This document shows positions 7,422 through 16,227 of a DNA stretch of 64,000 nt, in pieces; position 1 is the stretch's first letter, and each line of letters starts with the position of its first letter. Both the position numbers and the translations under genes were made by a program. Below the pieces are notes generated by a model that saw nothing but the letters and a program-made list of their open reading frames with translations, was not told where the DNA came from and did not search any database. This DNA is from Robertmurraya sp047302285 (GTDB lineage Bacteria > Bacillota > Bacilli > Bacillales > Cytobacillaceae), in assembly GCF_047302285.1 (NCBI RefSeq), contig NZ_CP154845.1, positions 2,480,001 to 2,544,000 on the forward strand. Direction: 5' to 3'.

Positions 7422-8081
7422 CTATGCGTTCAGGTCGTATCTCTTACCCTTGACTAAATAAAGAATGCTTTCAGAAATATTTGTACTATGATCAGCAACT
7501 CTTTCAACGTATCGGCAAATAAAAGACAATTGAGTAATTTGCTGAGTATAATCCGGTTTTTGACTCATCAGTTCTAATAATTCTTTAATTAGCTTTCCGT
7601 AAGCCTCATCTACCTCATCATCAATTTTGGCTACCCGCTTGGCAAGGTCAACGTCTTCCTCTTTATAAGCCTTGAGCGAATCGGTCACCATTTTATTCGC
7701 TACCTCTGCAATTCTCGGTATTTCTACGATCGGTTTAACTAAATCCTTTGGGCCAATGCGAATAACTGATTTTGCTATATCAACAGCTAAATCACCGATT
7801 CGTTCTAGATCAGAAGAAATTTTGATCGCCACTATCACTCTTCTTAAGTCAATGGCAACTGGTGATTGTTGAGCAATTAATAAGATCGCTTTGTCATTGA
7901 TTTCTTCTTCCAATAAATTTAACTGTCTATCATCTGCAATGATTTTCAATGCTTTATCTACATCTTGATTCTTTAATGCTTCGATAGATTGGCCTACTGC
8001 AAATTGCGCTTGTCTACCCAACTCAATAATCATTTCTTTCAACTCATCTAACTGTGCTTGAAAAGTTGCACGCACTAACAC
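7422..8081 (-). CDS. phoU: Phosphate signalling complex protein PhoU
   Basis: 219 residues, the usual PhoU length. Two three-helix repeats each carry the metal-binding signature: SSDLERIGDLAVDIA (about 87-101) and CRYVERVADHSTNI (about 190-203). PhoU links the PstSCAB transporter to two-component phosphate signalling and limits phosphate uptake. It is the fifth gene of the pst operon, 18 bp after pstB. The start is GTG at 8081, chosen because GGGGGTG lies 8 nt upstream; an in-frame GTG at 8075 is possible. Confidence 0.93.
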   Translation of the reverse strand: MLVRATFQAQLDELKEMIIELGRQAQFAVGQSIEALKNQDVDKALKIIADDRQLNLLEEEINDKAILLIAQQSPVAIDLRRVIVAIKISSDLERIGDLAVDIAKSVIRIGPKDLVKPIVEIPRIAEVANKMVTDSLKAYKEEDVDLAKRVAKIDDEVDEAYGKLIKELLELMSQKPDYTQQITQLSFICRYVERVADHSTNISESILYLVKGKRYDLNA

Positions 8082-8099
8082 CTTAAAACACCCCCTACT

Positions 8100-8924
8100 T
8101 TAGCCGAAACGACCTGTGATATAGTCTTCTGTTTCCTGTTTATCTGGATTTGAAAACATTTTGCTTGTACTTGAAAACTCAATTACTTCTCCGCTTAGAA
8201 AAAATGCTGTCTTATCTGAGATTCGCGAAGCTTGTTGCATATTATGTGTGACAATAATGATGCTATAATCTTTTTTTAATTTCTGGATTAACTCTTCCAC
8301 CTTTAATGTTGAAATCGGATCAAGAGCTGATGTTGGTTCGTCCATTAAAATGACGTCTGGTTCAATCGCTAAACAACGAGCAATACATAGACGTTGCTGT
8401 TGACCACCTGACATTCCATATGCATTTTCATTTAATCGATCTTTGACTTCATCCCAAATTGCTGCACCCCGTAGACTTTTTTCAACAATTTCATCGAGAA
8501 TTTTTTTGTTTTTGATTCCATGTATTCTTGGACCATATGCGATATTATCATAAATGGTTTTTGGGAAAGGATTTGGTTTTTGAAAGACCATTCCAACATT
8601 TGTTCGTAACTCTTCTACTAGATAAGATTTATTAAAAATGTTTTTTCCTCGGTATAGAATTTCACCAGAAGTGCGAACGATGGGAATGAGTTCAACCATT
8701 CGATTTAACGTTTTTAAATAGGTTGATTTACCGCAACCCGAAGGACCTATAATGGCCGTAACTTCATTTTCTGCGATTTGAAGGTTTATATTTTTCAAGG
8801 CTTGATCTGACCCATACCACAAATTTAATCCTTTCGTATCATATACGATTTTCTTCTTATGAATAGAATCATTTTGATTGATTCCTTGTACATTTTTCGT
8901 CTCAGTTTCCGTCATAACAGGCAT
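8100..8924 (-). CDS. pstB: Phosphate ABC transporter ATP-binding protein PstB
   Basis: 274 residues, an ABC ATPase. It has Walker A GPSGCGKST (about 58-66), Q-loop MVFQKPNPFPKTIYDNI, signature SGGQQQRLCIARCLA, Walker B DVILMDEPTSALDP and the H-loop IIVTHNMQQASR. The QKPNPFP segment and ending DYITGRFG are diagnostic of PstB. The 30-residue N-terminal extension before YDTKGLNLWYG is unstructured. Start ATG 8924 follows GGAGGAAAAATGAT. It powers phosphate import through PstC/PstA. Confidence 0.96.
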   Translation of the reverse strand: MPVMTETETKNVQGINQNDSIHKKKIVYDTKGLNLWYGSDQALKNINLQIAENEVTAIIGPSGCGKSTYLKTLNRMVELIPIVRTSGEILYRGKNIFNKSYLVEELRTNVGMVFQKPNPFPKTIYDNIAYGPRIHGIKNKKILDEIVEKSLRGAAIWDEVKDRLNENAYGMSGGQQQRLCIARCLAIEPDVILMDEPTSALDPISTLKVEELIQKLKKDYSIIIVTHNMQQASRISDKTAFFLSGEVIEFSSTSKMFSNPDKQETEDYITGRFG

Positions 8925-8942
8925 ATCATTTTTCCTCCAATG

Positions 8943-9827
8943 TTAATACCTTTTTTGAAATTTGTTACGTATGATCACGGCAATAGAATTCATAATCAAT
9001 AAGACGAGGAGAAGGATCACGATCGCCGCTGCTGCTAAATTGGCGTACTCTGCCACTAAAGCTGCGTCTATTGTCCAATAGTAAATCTGCATTGGCAGTA
9101 CGGTAAACTTATCGAAAATATTATCTGGAAAAGGGATTAATAGTGCTGGAATGCCAATGACAACAAGTGGTGCTGTTTCGCCGATTGCTCTTGACAATGC
9201 TAAAATGACACCTGTCATGATTCCTGGTATGGAGGCTGGCAGTACAACCTTTTTGATCGTTTGCCATTTCGTAGCACCCATTCCATATGACGCTTCTCTT
9301 AAAAATTGAGGGACAGACGAAAGCGCTTCTTGACTAGCTACTACTACAATAGGAAGGACTAGGAGCGCCATCGTTAGTCCACCTGCGAGAATGATATTTC
9401 CAAGCCCCATTCCTCTTACAAAAACAGTTAACCCTAGGATTCCAAATACGATTGAAGGAACCCCAGCAAGATTCGATATATTCGTTTGAATAAATGATTG
9501 TAATCGCCCTTTTCTGGCGTATTCTTCTAAATATATAGCTGTTCCAATTCCAAGGAACATGGTTACAGGGGCAACAACAATAATCAGCCACATCGTTCCA
9601 AGAATAGCTCCCATAATCCCTGCTCTATAAGGATCTGTAGAGAGTTTATTCGTCAGAAATTTAATGTTAATCCAACCCAATCCATCGGTTAATACACGAT
9701 AAAACAAGATCAAAAGTACAACAAGTCCAAATAGGGTCGCTAGAAGAAAGATGATTCGCATGATTCGATTCAATTGCAAACGTGATGTCATCGATTTTTG
9801 TACCTGTGTTGTATCTACATATTTCAT
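8943..9827 (-). CDS. pstA: Phosphate ABC transporter permease PstA
   Basis: 294 residues with six predicted helices. It contains the ABC permease EAA loop (EALSSVPQFLREASYGMGATKWQTIKKVVLP) and the PstA blocks NLAGVPSIVFGILGL and SRAIGETAPLVVIG. It follows pstC with a 2-bp gap and forms the membrane heterodimer with PstC. Confidence 0.95.
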   Translation of the reverse strand: MKYVDTTQVQKSMTSRLQLNRIMRIIFLLATLFGLVVLLILFYRVLTDGLGWINIKFLTNKLSTDPYRAGIMGAILGTMWLIIVVAPVTMFLGIGTAIYLEEYARKGRLQSFIQTNISNLAGVPSIVFGILGLTVFVRGMGLGNIILAGGLTMALLVLPIVVVASQEALSSVPQFLREASYGMGATKWQTIKKVVLPASIPGIMTGVILALSRAIGETAPLVVIGIPALLIPFPDNIFDKFTVLPMQIYYWTIDAALVAEYANLAAAAIVILLLVLLIMNSIAVIIRNKFQKRY

Positions 9828-9829
9828 AA

Positions 9830-10768
9830 TCAGTATCCCTGCCTAAATCTTTTTGAGACATATCGGGCGATGAAATTCATAATCAATGTAAATACAAATA
9901 ACGTCATCGCTACAGCATAGAGACTATAGTACAAGGTTGAACCAGCAGGTGCATCTCCTCCAGTTACCTCTACTATATATGCGGTCATCGTTTGCATCGA
10001 TTGTGTGATATCAAATGTGAAGTTTTTTGAACTTCCACTTGCGATCGTAACGATCATCGTTTCACCGATTGCTCTAGAAATCCCAAGGACAAATGATGCA
10101 ATAATTCCTGAAATCGCTGCTGGAATGACAACACGCCAAGTTACTTCAAGCTTTGTCGAGCCTAACGCTAAAGCACCTTCTCTCATGGCATTCGGTACAG
10201 AACTCATCGCATCTTCAGATAGTGAAGCAATCATCGGGATGATCATAATCCCCATTACAAGTCCTGGACTTAGAATATTCGTCGGTGCTAATCCAGGGAT
10301 AAATGATCGAAGTAATGGAGTCACAAAGGTAAAAGCAAAGAAGCCATATACGATAGTTGGGACACCAGCTAATATCTCTAAAAGCGGTTTTAATGTTTTT
10401 CTTACATTTTCTGATGCATACTCACTCAAAAAGATAGCAGACATGAGCCCGATCGGGATCGCTACGAACATAGCGATCGTTGATGAAATAACGGTTCCCG
10501 TTAATAACGGTAAAATCCCAAACTGTGCATTAGCCCCTAGAGGTGCCAATCTAGTCCCTGTGAAAAAGTCCAAAATCGGTACTTCGCGAAAAAAATGTAC
10601 CGTTTCTGTTAAAAGGGTTAGGATGATTCCAATTGTTGTGAGAATTGAAATCAATGCGATGACTAGTAAAAGTTTAGGGATCAGCTTTTCTGACATACTT
10701 TTTACAGTAACTGTTCTTCTGTTTTTTTCAATCATTTCTCTTATTTTTAAATTCTGTTGGTTTCCCAT
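9830..10768 (-). CDS. pstC: Phosphate ABC transporter permease PstC
   Basis: 312 residues from the ATG at 10768, selected because AAGGGGAG lies at correct spacing; an upstream in-frame start at 10807 would add 13 residues with no good site. Six membrane helices, with the EAA loop EDAMSSVPNAMREGALALGSTKLEVTWRVVIP and the conserved blocks LLEILAGVPTIVYGFFA and SRAIGETMIVTIA. Partner of PstA in high-affinity phosphate uptake; 78 bp after pstS. Confidence 0.94.
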   Translation of the reverse strand: MGNQQNLKIREMIEKNRRTVTVKSMSEKLIPKLLLVIALISILTTIGIILTLLTETVHFFREVPILDFFTGTRLAPLGANAQFGILPLLTGTVISSTIAMFVAIPIGLMSAIFLSEYASENVRKTLKPLLEILAGVPTIVYGFFAFTFVTPLLRSFIPGLAPTNILSPGLVMGIMIIPMIASLSEDAMSSVPNAMREGALALGSTKLEVTWRVVIPAAISGIIASFVLGISRAIGETMIVTIASGSSKNFTFDITQSMQTMTAYIVEVTGGDAPAGSTLYYSLYAVAMTLFVFTLIMNFIARYVSKRFRQGY

Positions 10769-10846
10769 TTTTACTCCCCTTTCACCTTTGGTACCAGGAG
10801 AAAACATTACACCATACGTTTATTGAACAGGAATAAAGAAAAAAGT

Positions 10847-11812
10847 TTACTCTTTTAACCCTTCTAAATATTGCACTGACTCCTGGAGTTCTTCCTCTGG
10901 TAGTGGAGCAAATCCGGTTTCTTTTGCCATTGCTCCAGCATTCTTCATCGCATAGATTGCGAAATCTAGTACTTGAGGCTTTTCTTGAGCCATAGCCTCA
11001 TTTATATATGTGAATACAGGGCGAGTAAACGGAGCATAATCACCATCTTCTTTTATAGTGTCAATAGAAGGTTCTACCAGACCATTTCCGAAATCTATCT
11101 TTACAGCATTTAACTTATCCTTATTGCTTTCATAGTATCCATATCCAAAAAACGCTATAGCATTCTTATCTTTCGATACTAAACTAACTAAAGTTGCATA
11201 ATCCTGTTGCAAGTTAATGCCTTCTACTAAATCCTGTTCTTCAAGAATGGTTTCCCAGAAAAACTCATACGTACCATGATTTTCATTTGGACCATATGTT
11301 ACGATTGATTCATCAGGAAACCCATCTCTAACATCTGACCATTTTGTTTTCCCTGCACTTGCAAGAAAAATATCAACCACTTCCTGCTGAGTAAGATCTG
11401 TTGCCCAATCATTTTCTTTATTGACCACGATCGTGATCCCATCTAATGCAACCTTCAACTCTTTTGCTGTTATTCCTAACTCTTTTGCTTTAGCAAGCTC
11501 TTCCTCCTTAATCTTTCGAGAGGCATTATTGAAGTCTGTTCCGCTTTCAACTAAAAATTTTTTAAAACCTGCACTTGTTCCAGAACGACTCACTTCAACG
11601 GAAACATTCTCTTGTTCATTAATCATATAATCCTCAGCCAGTCTTGACATTAGAGGATAGACCGTTCCTGAACCATCAACAACCACACTCCCTTCCAATT
11701 CGGTCCCTTCGCCCCCAGTATTTCCATTATCATCTCCATTGCCACAAGCAGTCACAATAGTAAGTAAACAGGACATCAATATTAAATAGATCTTCCGCCT
11801 AAATAGCATCAT
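10847..11812 (-). CDS. pstS: Phosphate-binding lipoprotein PstS
   Basis: 321 residues. It has an N-terminal lipoprotein signal with lipobox LTIVTAC (Cys about 23), an acidic linker, then the PstS periplasmic-binding fold: VVDGSGTVYPLMSRLAEDY, the phosphate loop SRSGTSAGFKKFL, FNNASRKI and FGYGYYESNKDK. Captures phosphate outside the membrane for PstCAB. First gene of pstS-C-A-B-phoU-(53 codon gene). Clear PhoP boxes (TTAACA-type direct repeats) were not found in the 120 bp upstream, although this operon is PhoPR-controlled in relatives. Confidence 0.95.
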   Translation of the reverse strand: MMLFRRKIYLILMSCLLTIVTACGNGDDNGNTGGEGTELEGSVVVDGSGTVYPLMSRLAEDYMINEQENVSVEVSRSGTSAGFKKFLVESGTDFNNASRKIKEEELAKAKELGITAKELKVALDGITIVVNKENDWATDLTQQEVVDIFLASAGKTKWSDVRDGFPDESIVTYGPNENHGTYEFFWETILEEQDLVEGINLQQDYATLVSLVSKDKNAIAFFGYGYYESNKDKLNAVKIDFGNGLVEPSIDTIKEDGDYAPFTRPVFTYINEAMAQEKPQVLDFAIYAMKNAGAMAKETGFAPLPEEELQESVQYLEGLKE

Positions 11813-11888
11813 TAAACCACCATCCTTTTTTTCTTATCTTACATTTCCCAATTTAGAGTTCATTTATTTGATATAAGTAAAAAATGAA

Positions 11889-11924
11889 TACGAAAAAAGC
11901 AGTAGGAAAAATTCCTACTGCTTT
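11889..11924 (-). terminator. Terminator of DoxX copy 4
   Basis: A 13-bp stem (11896-11908 / 11912-11924) with a 3-nt loop and a T-run on the minus strand; its CAGTAGGA core is shared with the terminators of copies 1 and 2. It lies upstream of the pstS promoter region. Confidence 0.85.
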
Positions 11925-11941
11925 CAAAATTCTAATCTATA

Positions 11942-12454
11942 TTAGGCTGAAATGGATTGCGCTGCTTCATTTTTACCTTTACCTACTAATTTGCGAAGAT
12001 ATGGTAATACAAAGCGGTCTAAGCCAAATTTACCTGCATTGTAACCTGCTGCTGCGATGAATACTGCCATCATGATATCTGTTGGGTTATGAGAAATTGT
12101 TCCAGAAAGCATGAATGAGAAGTTCATAACCATTGCAAAGAATGCTGCTGCTGTTGTTAAACATCCAAGAATAAGTCCTAAACCTACTAAAAATTCACCA
12201 AGTGGAATCATGAAATTGAATAATGAAGCATTTGGAATCGCAAAGCTTTCTAAGAATGATACCCATCCGCCATAAACTGCATTTCCTTCATGTAAAACTG
12301 GATTTGCTACCGCACCTTTTAAGAATCCAGCAGCATCAAAACCGCCTGTTAATTTACCCCATCCTGCTGACATCCAAGCCCAACCAAGATAAATACGAAC
12401 GACTGTTAAAATACCTGCTACAATGTTGTTTTCTCTTAATAATTTTCCGATCAT
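11942..12454 (-). CDS. DoxX family membrane protein, copy 4 of 4
   Basis: 170 residues, the most divergent copy: about a dozen substitutions relative to copies 1-3 (for example PVLHEGNAVYGG for PVMHDGQAVYGG, and DIMMAVF for DIIMGVF), all conservative and the length unchanged. Same four-helix architecture. Start ATG 12454 after GGAGAG. The leader keeps the palindrome and the hairpin, but with different bases in the hairpin arms. This is probably the oldest paralogue pair of the set. Confidence 0.85.
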   Translation of the reverse strand: MIGKLLRENNIVAGILTVVRIYLGWAWMSAGWGKLTGGFDAAGFLKGAVANPVLHEGNAVYGGWVSFLESFAIPNASLFNFMIPLGEFLVGLGLILGCLTTAAAFFAMVMNFSFMLSGTISHNPTDIMMAVFIAAAGYNAGKFGLDRFVLPYLRKLVGKGKNEAAQSISA

Positions 12455-12552
12455 GACGATCTCTCCTAACTATGTTTTAATGATGTATAAGGTGTAAATA
12501 ATTATTTCTTACAAGAGAAAGATTATCATTATTAATAGGAAAAAACATCACA

Positions 12553-12570
12553 TTGTGTAATCATTCACAT
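12553..12570 (-). promoter_or_regulatory. Rex/Fnr-like operator upstream of DoxX copy 4
   Basis: TTGTGTAATCATTCACAT, one base weaker than the copy 1 box at its end. The inner TGTG-N7-TCACA form is intact. Confidence 0.6.
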
Positions 12571-12773
12571 TTTTGCAACAAAGTTATGACAGACTTATGA
12601 ACACCAAATATTTGCAAACCTAATAATATCAATAGATTGCTGATTAATTCACTGTTTAATAAGATTGAAATTGATAGAAAATGGATTTTCACAGTAATTT
12701 ATATCACTCTCTAAAATTCAAATGTAAATCATCATAATTATAATAATTAAAAATATTCACACAACCGCCAAAA

Positions 12774-12801
12774 ACTTCTTACATGATAAGAAGTATATAA
12801 T
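12774..12801 (+). promoter_or_regulatory. Palindrome overlapping a candidate promoter of the SinI-like gene
   Basis: ACTTCTTA and TAAGAAGT (12774-12781, 12787-12794) are perfect 8-bp arms around 5 nt. They are immediately followed by TATAAT (12796-12801). A repressor bound here would cover the -35 region. No good -35 hexamer is visible, so the promoter may need an activator or the palindrome may be the activator site. Which regulator binds is unknown. Confidence 0.45.
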
Positions 12802-12875
12802 AACTATCCTGAATTTCATTTCATTGTGTTTAATAACATCGTCAATAACTAACAAACAATTAGGAGGCAATGATT

Positions 12876-13013
12876 ATGAAAAATAATGAAGATGTTCTCT
12901 CTAAAGAATGGATCGATTTAGTAGTAGCAGCGATGAAATCAGATATAACGAAAGAAGAATTTAAAGAATTCTTAAAAAGTAAAACGGAGAAAATGAAACA
13001 TGAAGAATTTTAA
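12876..13013 (+). CDS. SinI-family anti-repressor peptide
   Basis: 45 residues, beginning MKNNEDVLSKEWIDLVV. The segment LSKEWIDLVVAAMKSDITKEEFKEFL matches the SinI helical hook (in SinI: LDQEWVELMVEAKEANISPEEIRKYL), which pairs with the same element in SinR and removes it from DNA, opening the biofilm matrix genes. A strong AGGAGG site lies 8 nt before the ATG; an in-frame ATG at 12870 is too close to it. There is no sinR next door, so it resembles orphan anti-repressors such as SlrA. A lysine-rich tail follows the hook. Good family match, partner unknown. Confidence 0.8.
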   Translation: MKNNEDVLSKEWIDLVVAAMKSDITKEEFKEFLKSKTEKMKHEEF

Positions 13014-13056
13014 ATGTTAGTACTTGCCTTTTAGATAATTTAGATTTTTTTATTTG

Positions 13057-13104
13057 TGAATTTCCAAGCCTGTATCTCTCATTTGAAAGAGGCTTGGAAA
13101 ATTC
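13057..13104. terminator. Bidirectional terminator between SinI-like gene and opp operon
   Basis: TTTCCAAGCC (13061-13070) and GGCTTGGAAA (13091-13100) form a 10-bp stem, with one more pair inside. T-rich flanks are short on both sides. It separates convergent transcripts. Confidence 0.65.
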
Positions 13105-13114
13105 CAATCAGATT

Positions 13115-15124
13115 TTAATAAAGATGACACGCAACCCAATGCTTCTGTTTTACTTCTTTCCATTCTGGTATAGATTTTGTGCAAATTTCATTTGCGTGAG
13201 GGCAACGAGTTCGGAAACGACATCCACTTGGTGGATCGCTTGGACTAGGTAAATCTCCTTCTAAAATGATTCGTTCTCTCGTTTTCTCTCTATCCGGATC
13301 CGGCACTGGAACGGCAGATAACAAAGCCTGAGTGTATGGATGCAGTGGTTCATCATACAGTGCATCAGCATCTGCTAATTCTACTAAACTCCCAAGGTAC
13401 ATAACACCAACGCGGTCACTAATATGTTTAATCATAGATAAGTCATGAGCAATAAAAAGATATGTTAGTCCGTGTTCTTTTTGTAGTTTTTTCATTAGAT
13501 TGACAACTTGGGCTTGGATTGATACATCCAATGCGCTAATAGGTTCATCAGCGATAATAAACTCAGGTTCCACAGCTAGTGCTCTGGCAATTCCAATTCT
13601 TTGACGTTGTCCACCTGAAAATTCATGGGGATAACGAGTCGCATGATCCTTGTTAAGCCCAACTGTCTCCAATAATTCAAATACCTTCTGCCTTCTTTCT
13701 ACTTTCGTTGTCGCAAGTCCGTGTATATCAATTCCTTCAGCAATAATATCCATAACGGTTTTTCTTGGATTTAGGGAAGCATAAGGGTCTTGGAAAATCA
13801 TCTGAACCTTCCGATTAAATAACTTCCTGTTAGCAGCATTCTTTTTCCCGTACACTGATTCGCTTTGAAATAGAACATCTCCTGCTGTTGCTTCATAGAG
13901 TCTCATCAACGTTCTTCCGAGAGTTGACTTCCCGCATCCTGATTCCCCAACAAGGCCTAAGGTTTCACCTTTAAAAATGTCAAAAGTTACATCATCAACA
14001 GCTTTTACAATATCATTTTTTCCAATTGTAAAATGTCTTTTTAAATTCTTAATTTCTACTAATGTTTCTTTCGGTATCTCAGCTTCATTGGTTTCAGTTG
14101 ACTTTACCGACAGCAATCGCTTTTTCGTTAACTTTGTTGGCTTTTCGATTTTCGGTGCTTTCTCATGAAGAAGCCATGTTGCCGCAAAATGCGTATCAGT
14201 GATTTTGAACATCGGCGGTTCACGTAAGTAATCTATCTTTAAAGCAAATTCATTTCTTTCAGCAAATGCATCACCTTTTGGTGGATTGATTAAATCAGGC
14301 GGTGTCCCAGGAATCGCGATAAGCTCGTCCCTCGATTCCATATTCGGCATGGAACCTAGTAACCCCCATGTATAAGCATGTTGTGGATTATAAAACACTT
14401 CCTCAACGGTACCTGTTTCAACAATCTTTCCTGCGTACATCACCGCCACTCGGTCAGCAATATTTGCTACTACACCAAGATCATGGGTAATAATGATGAT
14501 TGAAGTATTCATTTTTTCTTGAATATCCTTCATCAAATCAAGAATTTGTGCTTGTATGGTCACATCTAATGCTGTTGTTGGCTCATCAGCTATAAGTACT
14601 TTCGGATTGGATGCAAGGGCAATTGCAATCACGACACGCTGTCTCATGCCACCAGAAAATTGATGAGGGTATTGCTTTACTCTTGCCTCAGCATTTGGAA
14701 TTCCGACTAGTTTCAAAAGCTCAATCGCTCTTTGAAGAGCTTGCCCTTTCTTTAATTTCTGGTGGGTAATGACACTTTCCATGATTTGTTTCCCAATGGT
14801 CATCGTAGGATTTAATGCAGTCATCGGGTCCTGAAAAACCATCGCAATTTCAGAACCTCTTATCTTTTCCATTTGTTTTTCAGAATAATTTACGATATTT
14901 TTCCCATCAAAAAGAATTTCTCCATCCTCAATAACAGCAGAATTACTTGGCAAAAGCTTCATAATACTTTTGGAGGTTACCGATTTCCCAGAACCAGATT
15001 CCCCAACAATTGCTAGTGTTTCTCCTTTTCTTAAGTATAAATTAACTCCTCTGACAGCTTGAACTTTTCCAGCAAATGTCTTGAAAGAAACATGAAGATT
15101 ATTCACTTCAAGCAATGTATCCAT
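13115..15124 (-). CDS. Oligopeptide ABC transporter ATPase, OppD-OppF fusion
   Basis: 669 residues: two complete ABC ATPases in one chain, where most systems use two proteins. Domain 1 (about 1-325): Walker A GESGSGKSV, signature SGGMRQRVVIAIALA, Walker B VLIADEPTTALD, then the oligopeptide C-terminal region. Domain 2 (about 355-669): GESGCGKST, SGGQRQRIGIARALA, FIIADEPISALD, and a cysteine-containing C-terminal motif (CRFRTRCPHANEIC), typical of Opp/Dpp ATPases and associated with an iron-sulfur site in some. The linker is about 335-355. Last gene of oppA-oppB-oppC-asparaginase-oppDF; energises peptide import. Confidence 0.93.
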   Translation of the reverse strand: MDTLLEVNNLHVSFKTFAGKVQAVRGVNLYLRKGETLAIVGESGSGKSVTSKSIMKLLPSNSAVIEDGEILFDGKNIVNYSEKQMEKIRGSEIAMVFQDPMTALNPTMTIGKQIMESVITHQKLKKGQALQRAIELLKLVGIPNAEARVKQYPHQFSGGMRQRVVIAIALASNPKVLIADEPTTALDVTIQAQILDLMKDIQEKMNTSIIIITHDLGVVANIADRVAVMYAGKIVETGTVEEVFYNPQHAYTWGLLGSMPNMESRDELIAIPGTPPDLINPPKGDAFAERNEFALKIDYLREPPMFKITDTHFAATWLLHEKAPKIEKPTKLTKKRLLSVKSTETNEAEIPKETLVEIKNLKRHFTIGKNDIVKAVDDVTFDIFKGETLGLVGESGCGKSTLGRTLMRLYEATAGDVLFQSESVYGKKNAANRKLFNRKVQMIFQDPYASLNPRKTVMDIIAEGIDIHGLATTKVERRQKVFELLETVGLNKDHATRYPHEFSGGQRQRIGIARALAVEPEFIIADEPISALDVSIQAQVVNLMKKLQKEHGLTYLFIAHDLSMIKHISDRVGVMYLGSLVELADADALYDEPLHPYTQALLSAVPVPDPDREKTRERIILEGDLPSPSDPPSGCRFRTRCPHANEICTKSIPEWKEVKQKHWVACHLY

Positions 15125-15172
15125 ATTATTTCACTTCCTTTGCATGCTAATCGTCTATCAAATTTTTTCAAT

Positions 15173-16204
15173 TTAGCCTCGAAGCGCTTCCTCTTGTCTT
15201 TTCATGAGGTCAAACTCTGCTTCAATTCGGCCTATTTTATCTTTACGGGCATTTAATACAGGCGCTTCTATATATTGTTTTAATTGTTCATATAATAGTT
15301 CATCACCGAAACCTAATTGCTTCAACACTTCCATTGCGGCGACACTTGTTGCACGACCATTTCCGTCCTCTACTTTAATGGCGATGCCGAGTCCCGTTTC
15401 TACATCCCCAATACATTGAACACCCTCTGCTCCAGCCTTTGCCACTAATCTTTTATTAAAAACTCTCATTAAATCAGTATCAAATCTATCTGTACCGCCT
15501 ACCATTTCAGGATGTTCCATCATGGCATTGCGAACTCTATCTAAATGTACAGCTGTATCACTAGATTCCCAAGCAAATGGAGTTGCTAAGCGGGCAAATC
15601 CTATCGCAATATTTTCTAATGGAAGTCGATGAACAGGTACTCCACAACCATCTACACTAATATCGATTTCACTCTTTGGAAAATTGCACACATGCTCGAT
15701 TACATTTAGTATTCTCTGCTGATGGGGATGTGTAATCTCACGATAGCTTTCTATATCTTCATTCATATGAACAACTGCTGTAAGCATTCCTGAATGCTTA
15801 CCAGAGCAATTGCTATATATAGGCGTTAATGAACCACCATTGCGAATTAGTTCATTATAGCTCTCAATATCACGAGGAATATGAGTCCCACATTGAAGAG
15901 CCTCCTCTTCAAGATGAATTCTCCCTAAAATACTAGCAACACCATTTCTATGAAACTTCTCTCCGCTATGAGATGCACAAATTAACGATAAGTCCTTTTC
16001 TTCAAATTGGTATGCATCGCAAGCTCCTGTTTCCACAACGGCTACAGCTTGAAATGGTTTCATCGATGAGCGTGGAAATACCGCTCTAGTCGGATCTCCA
16101 TAAGAATAAAGTAATTCACCCTTCACGTTTACGACTGCTACATGAATGGCATGTGTACTTTCTAGATATTCTCCACGATACACTTTAATTGAATCATTCA
16201 TCAT
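15173..16204 (-). CDS. Asparaginase, type II family of Rhizobium (PF06089 type)
   Basis: 343 residues with the blocks PRSSMKPFQAVAVVETGA (about 45-62), CASHSGEKFH, CGTHIP, YSNCSGKHSGMLTAV and DGCGVPVHRLPL, diagnostic of the bacterial asparaginase family first described in Rhizobium etli and unrelated to the E. coli AnsA/B fold. It should hydrolyse L-asparagine to aspartate and ammonia in the cytoplasm. It sits inside a peptide transporter operon between oppC and oppDF, suggesting that imported peptides supply asparagine as nitrogen source. Two adjacent ATGs (16204, 16201) follow AGAGGG; the second has better spacing. Confidence 0.88.
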   Translation of the reverse strand: MMNDSIKVYRGEYLESTHAIHVAVVNVKGELLYSYGDPTRAVFPRSSMKPFQAVAVVETGACDAYQFEEKDLSLICASHSGEKFHRNGVASILGRIHLEEEALQCGTHIPRDIESYNELIRNGGSLTPIYSNCSGKHSGMLTAVVHMNEDIESYREITHPHQQRILNVIEHVCNFPKSEIDISVDGCGVPVHRLPLENIAIGFARLATPFAWESSDTAVHLDRVRNAMMEHPEMVGGTDRFDTDLMRVFNKRLVAKAGAEGVQCIGDVETGLGIAIKVEDGNGRATSVAAMEVLKQLGFGDELLYEQLKQYIEAPVLNARKDKIGRIEAEFDLMKRQEEALRG

Positions 16205-16227
16205 AATCCCTCTTTTTTTATAATTAT

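Larger units (their letters stand above)
12455..12875. other. Intergenic between DoxX copy 4 and the SinI-like gene
   Basis: From left to right it holds the DoxX copy 4 ribosome binding site, hairpin (about 12493-12534), palindrome (12553-12570) and TGACAGACTTATGAAC block, then about 150 bp of AT-rich sequence with nothing recognised, then the palindrome and -10 of the SinI-like gene (12774-12801). Confidence 0.6.

Noticed and set aside
10005..10826. 273-residue plus-strand open frame across pstC
   Set aside because: Antisense to a well-supported pstC gene, no ribosome binding site, no recognised domain.
11813..11940. PhoP boxes upstream of pstS
   Set aside because: Expected from B. subtilis, but I could not find TTAACA-like direct repeats at 11-bp spacing, so no site is claimed.
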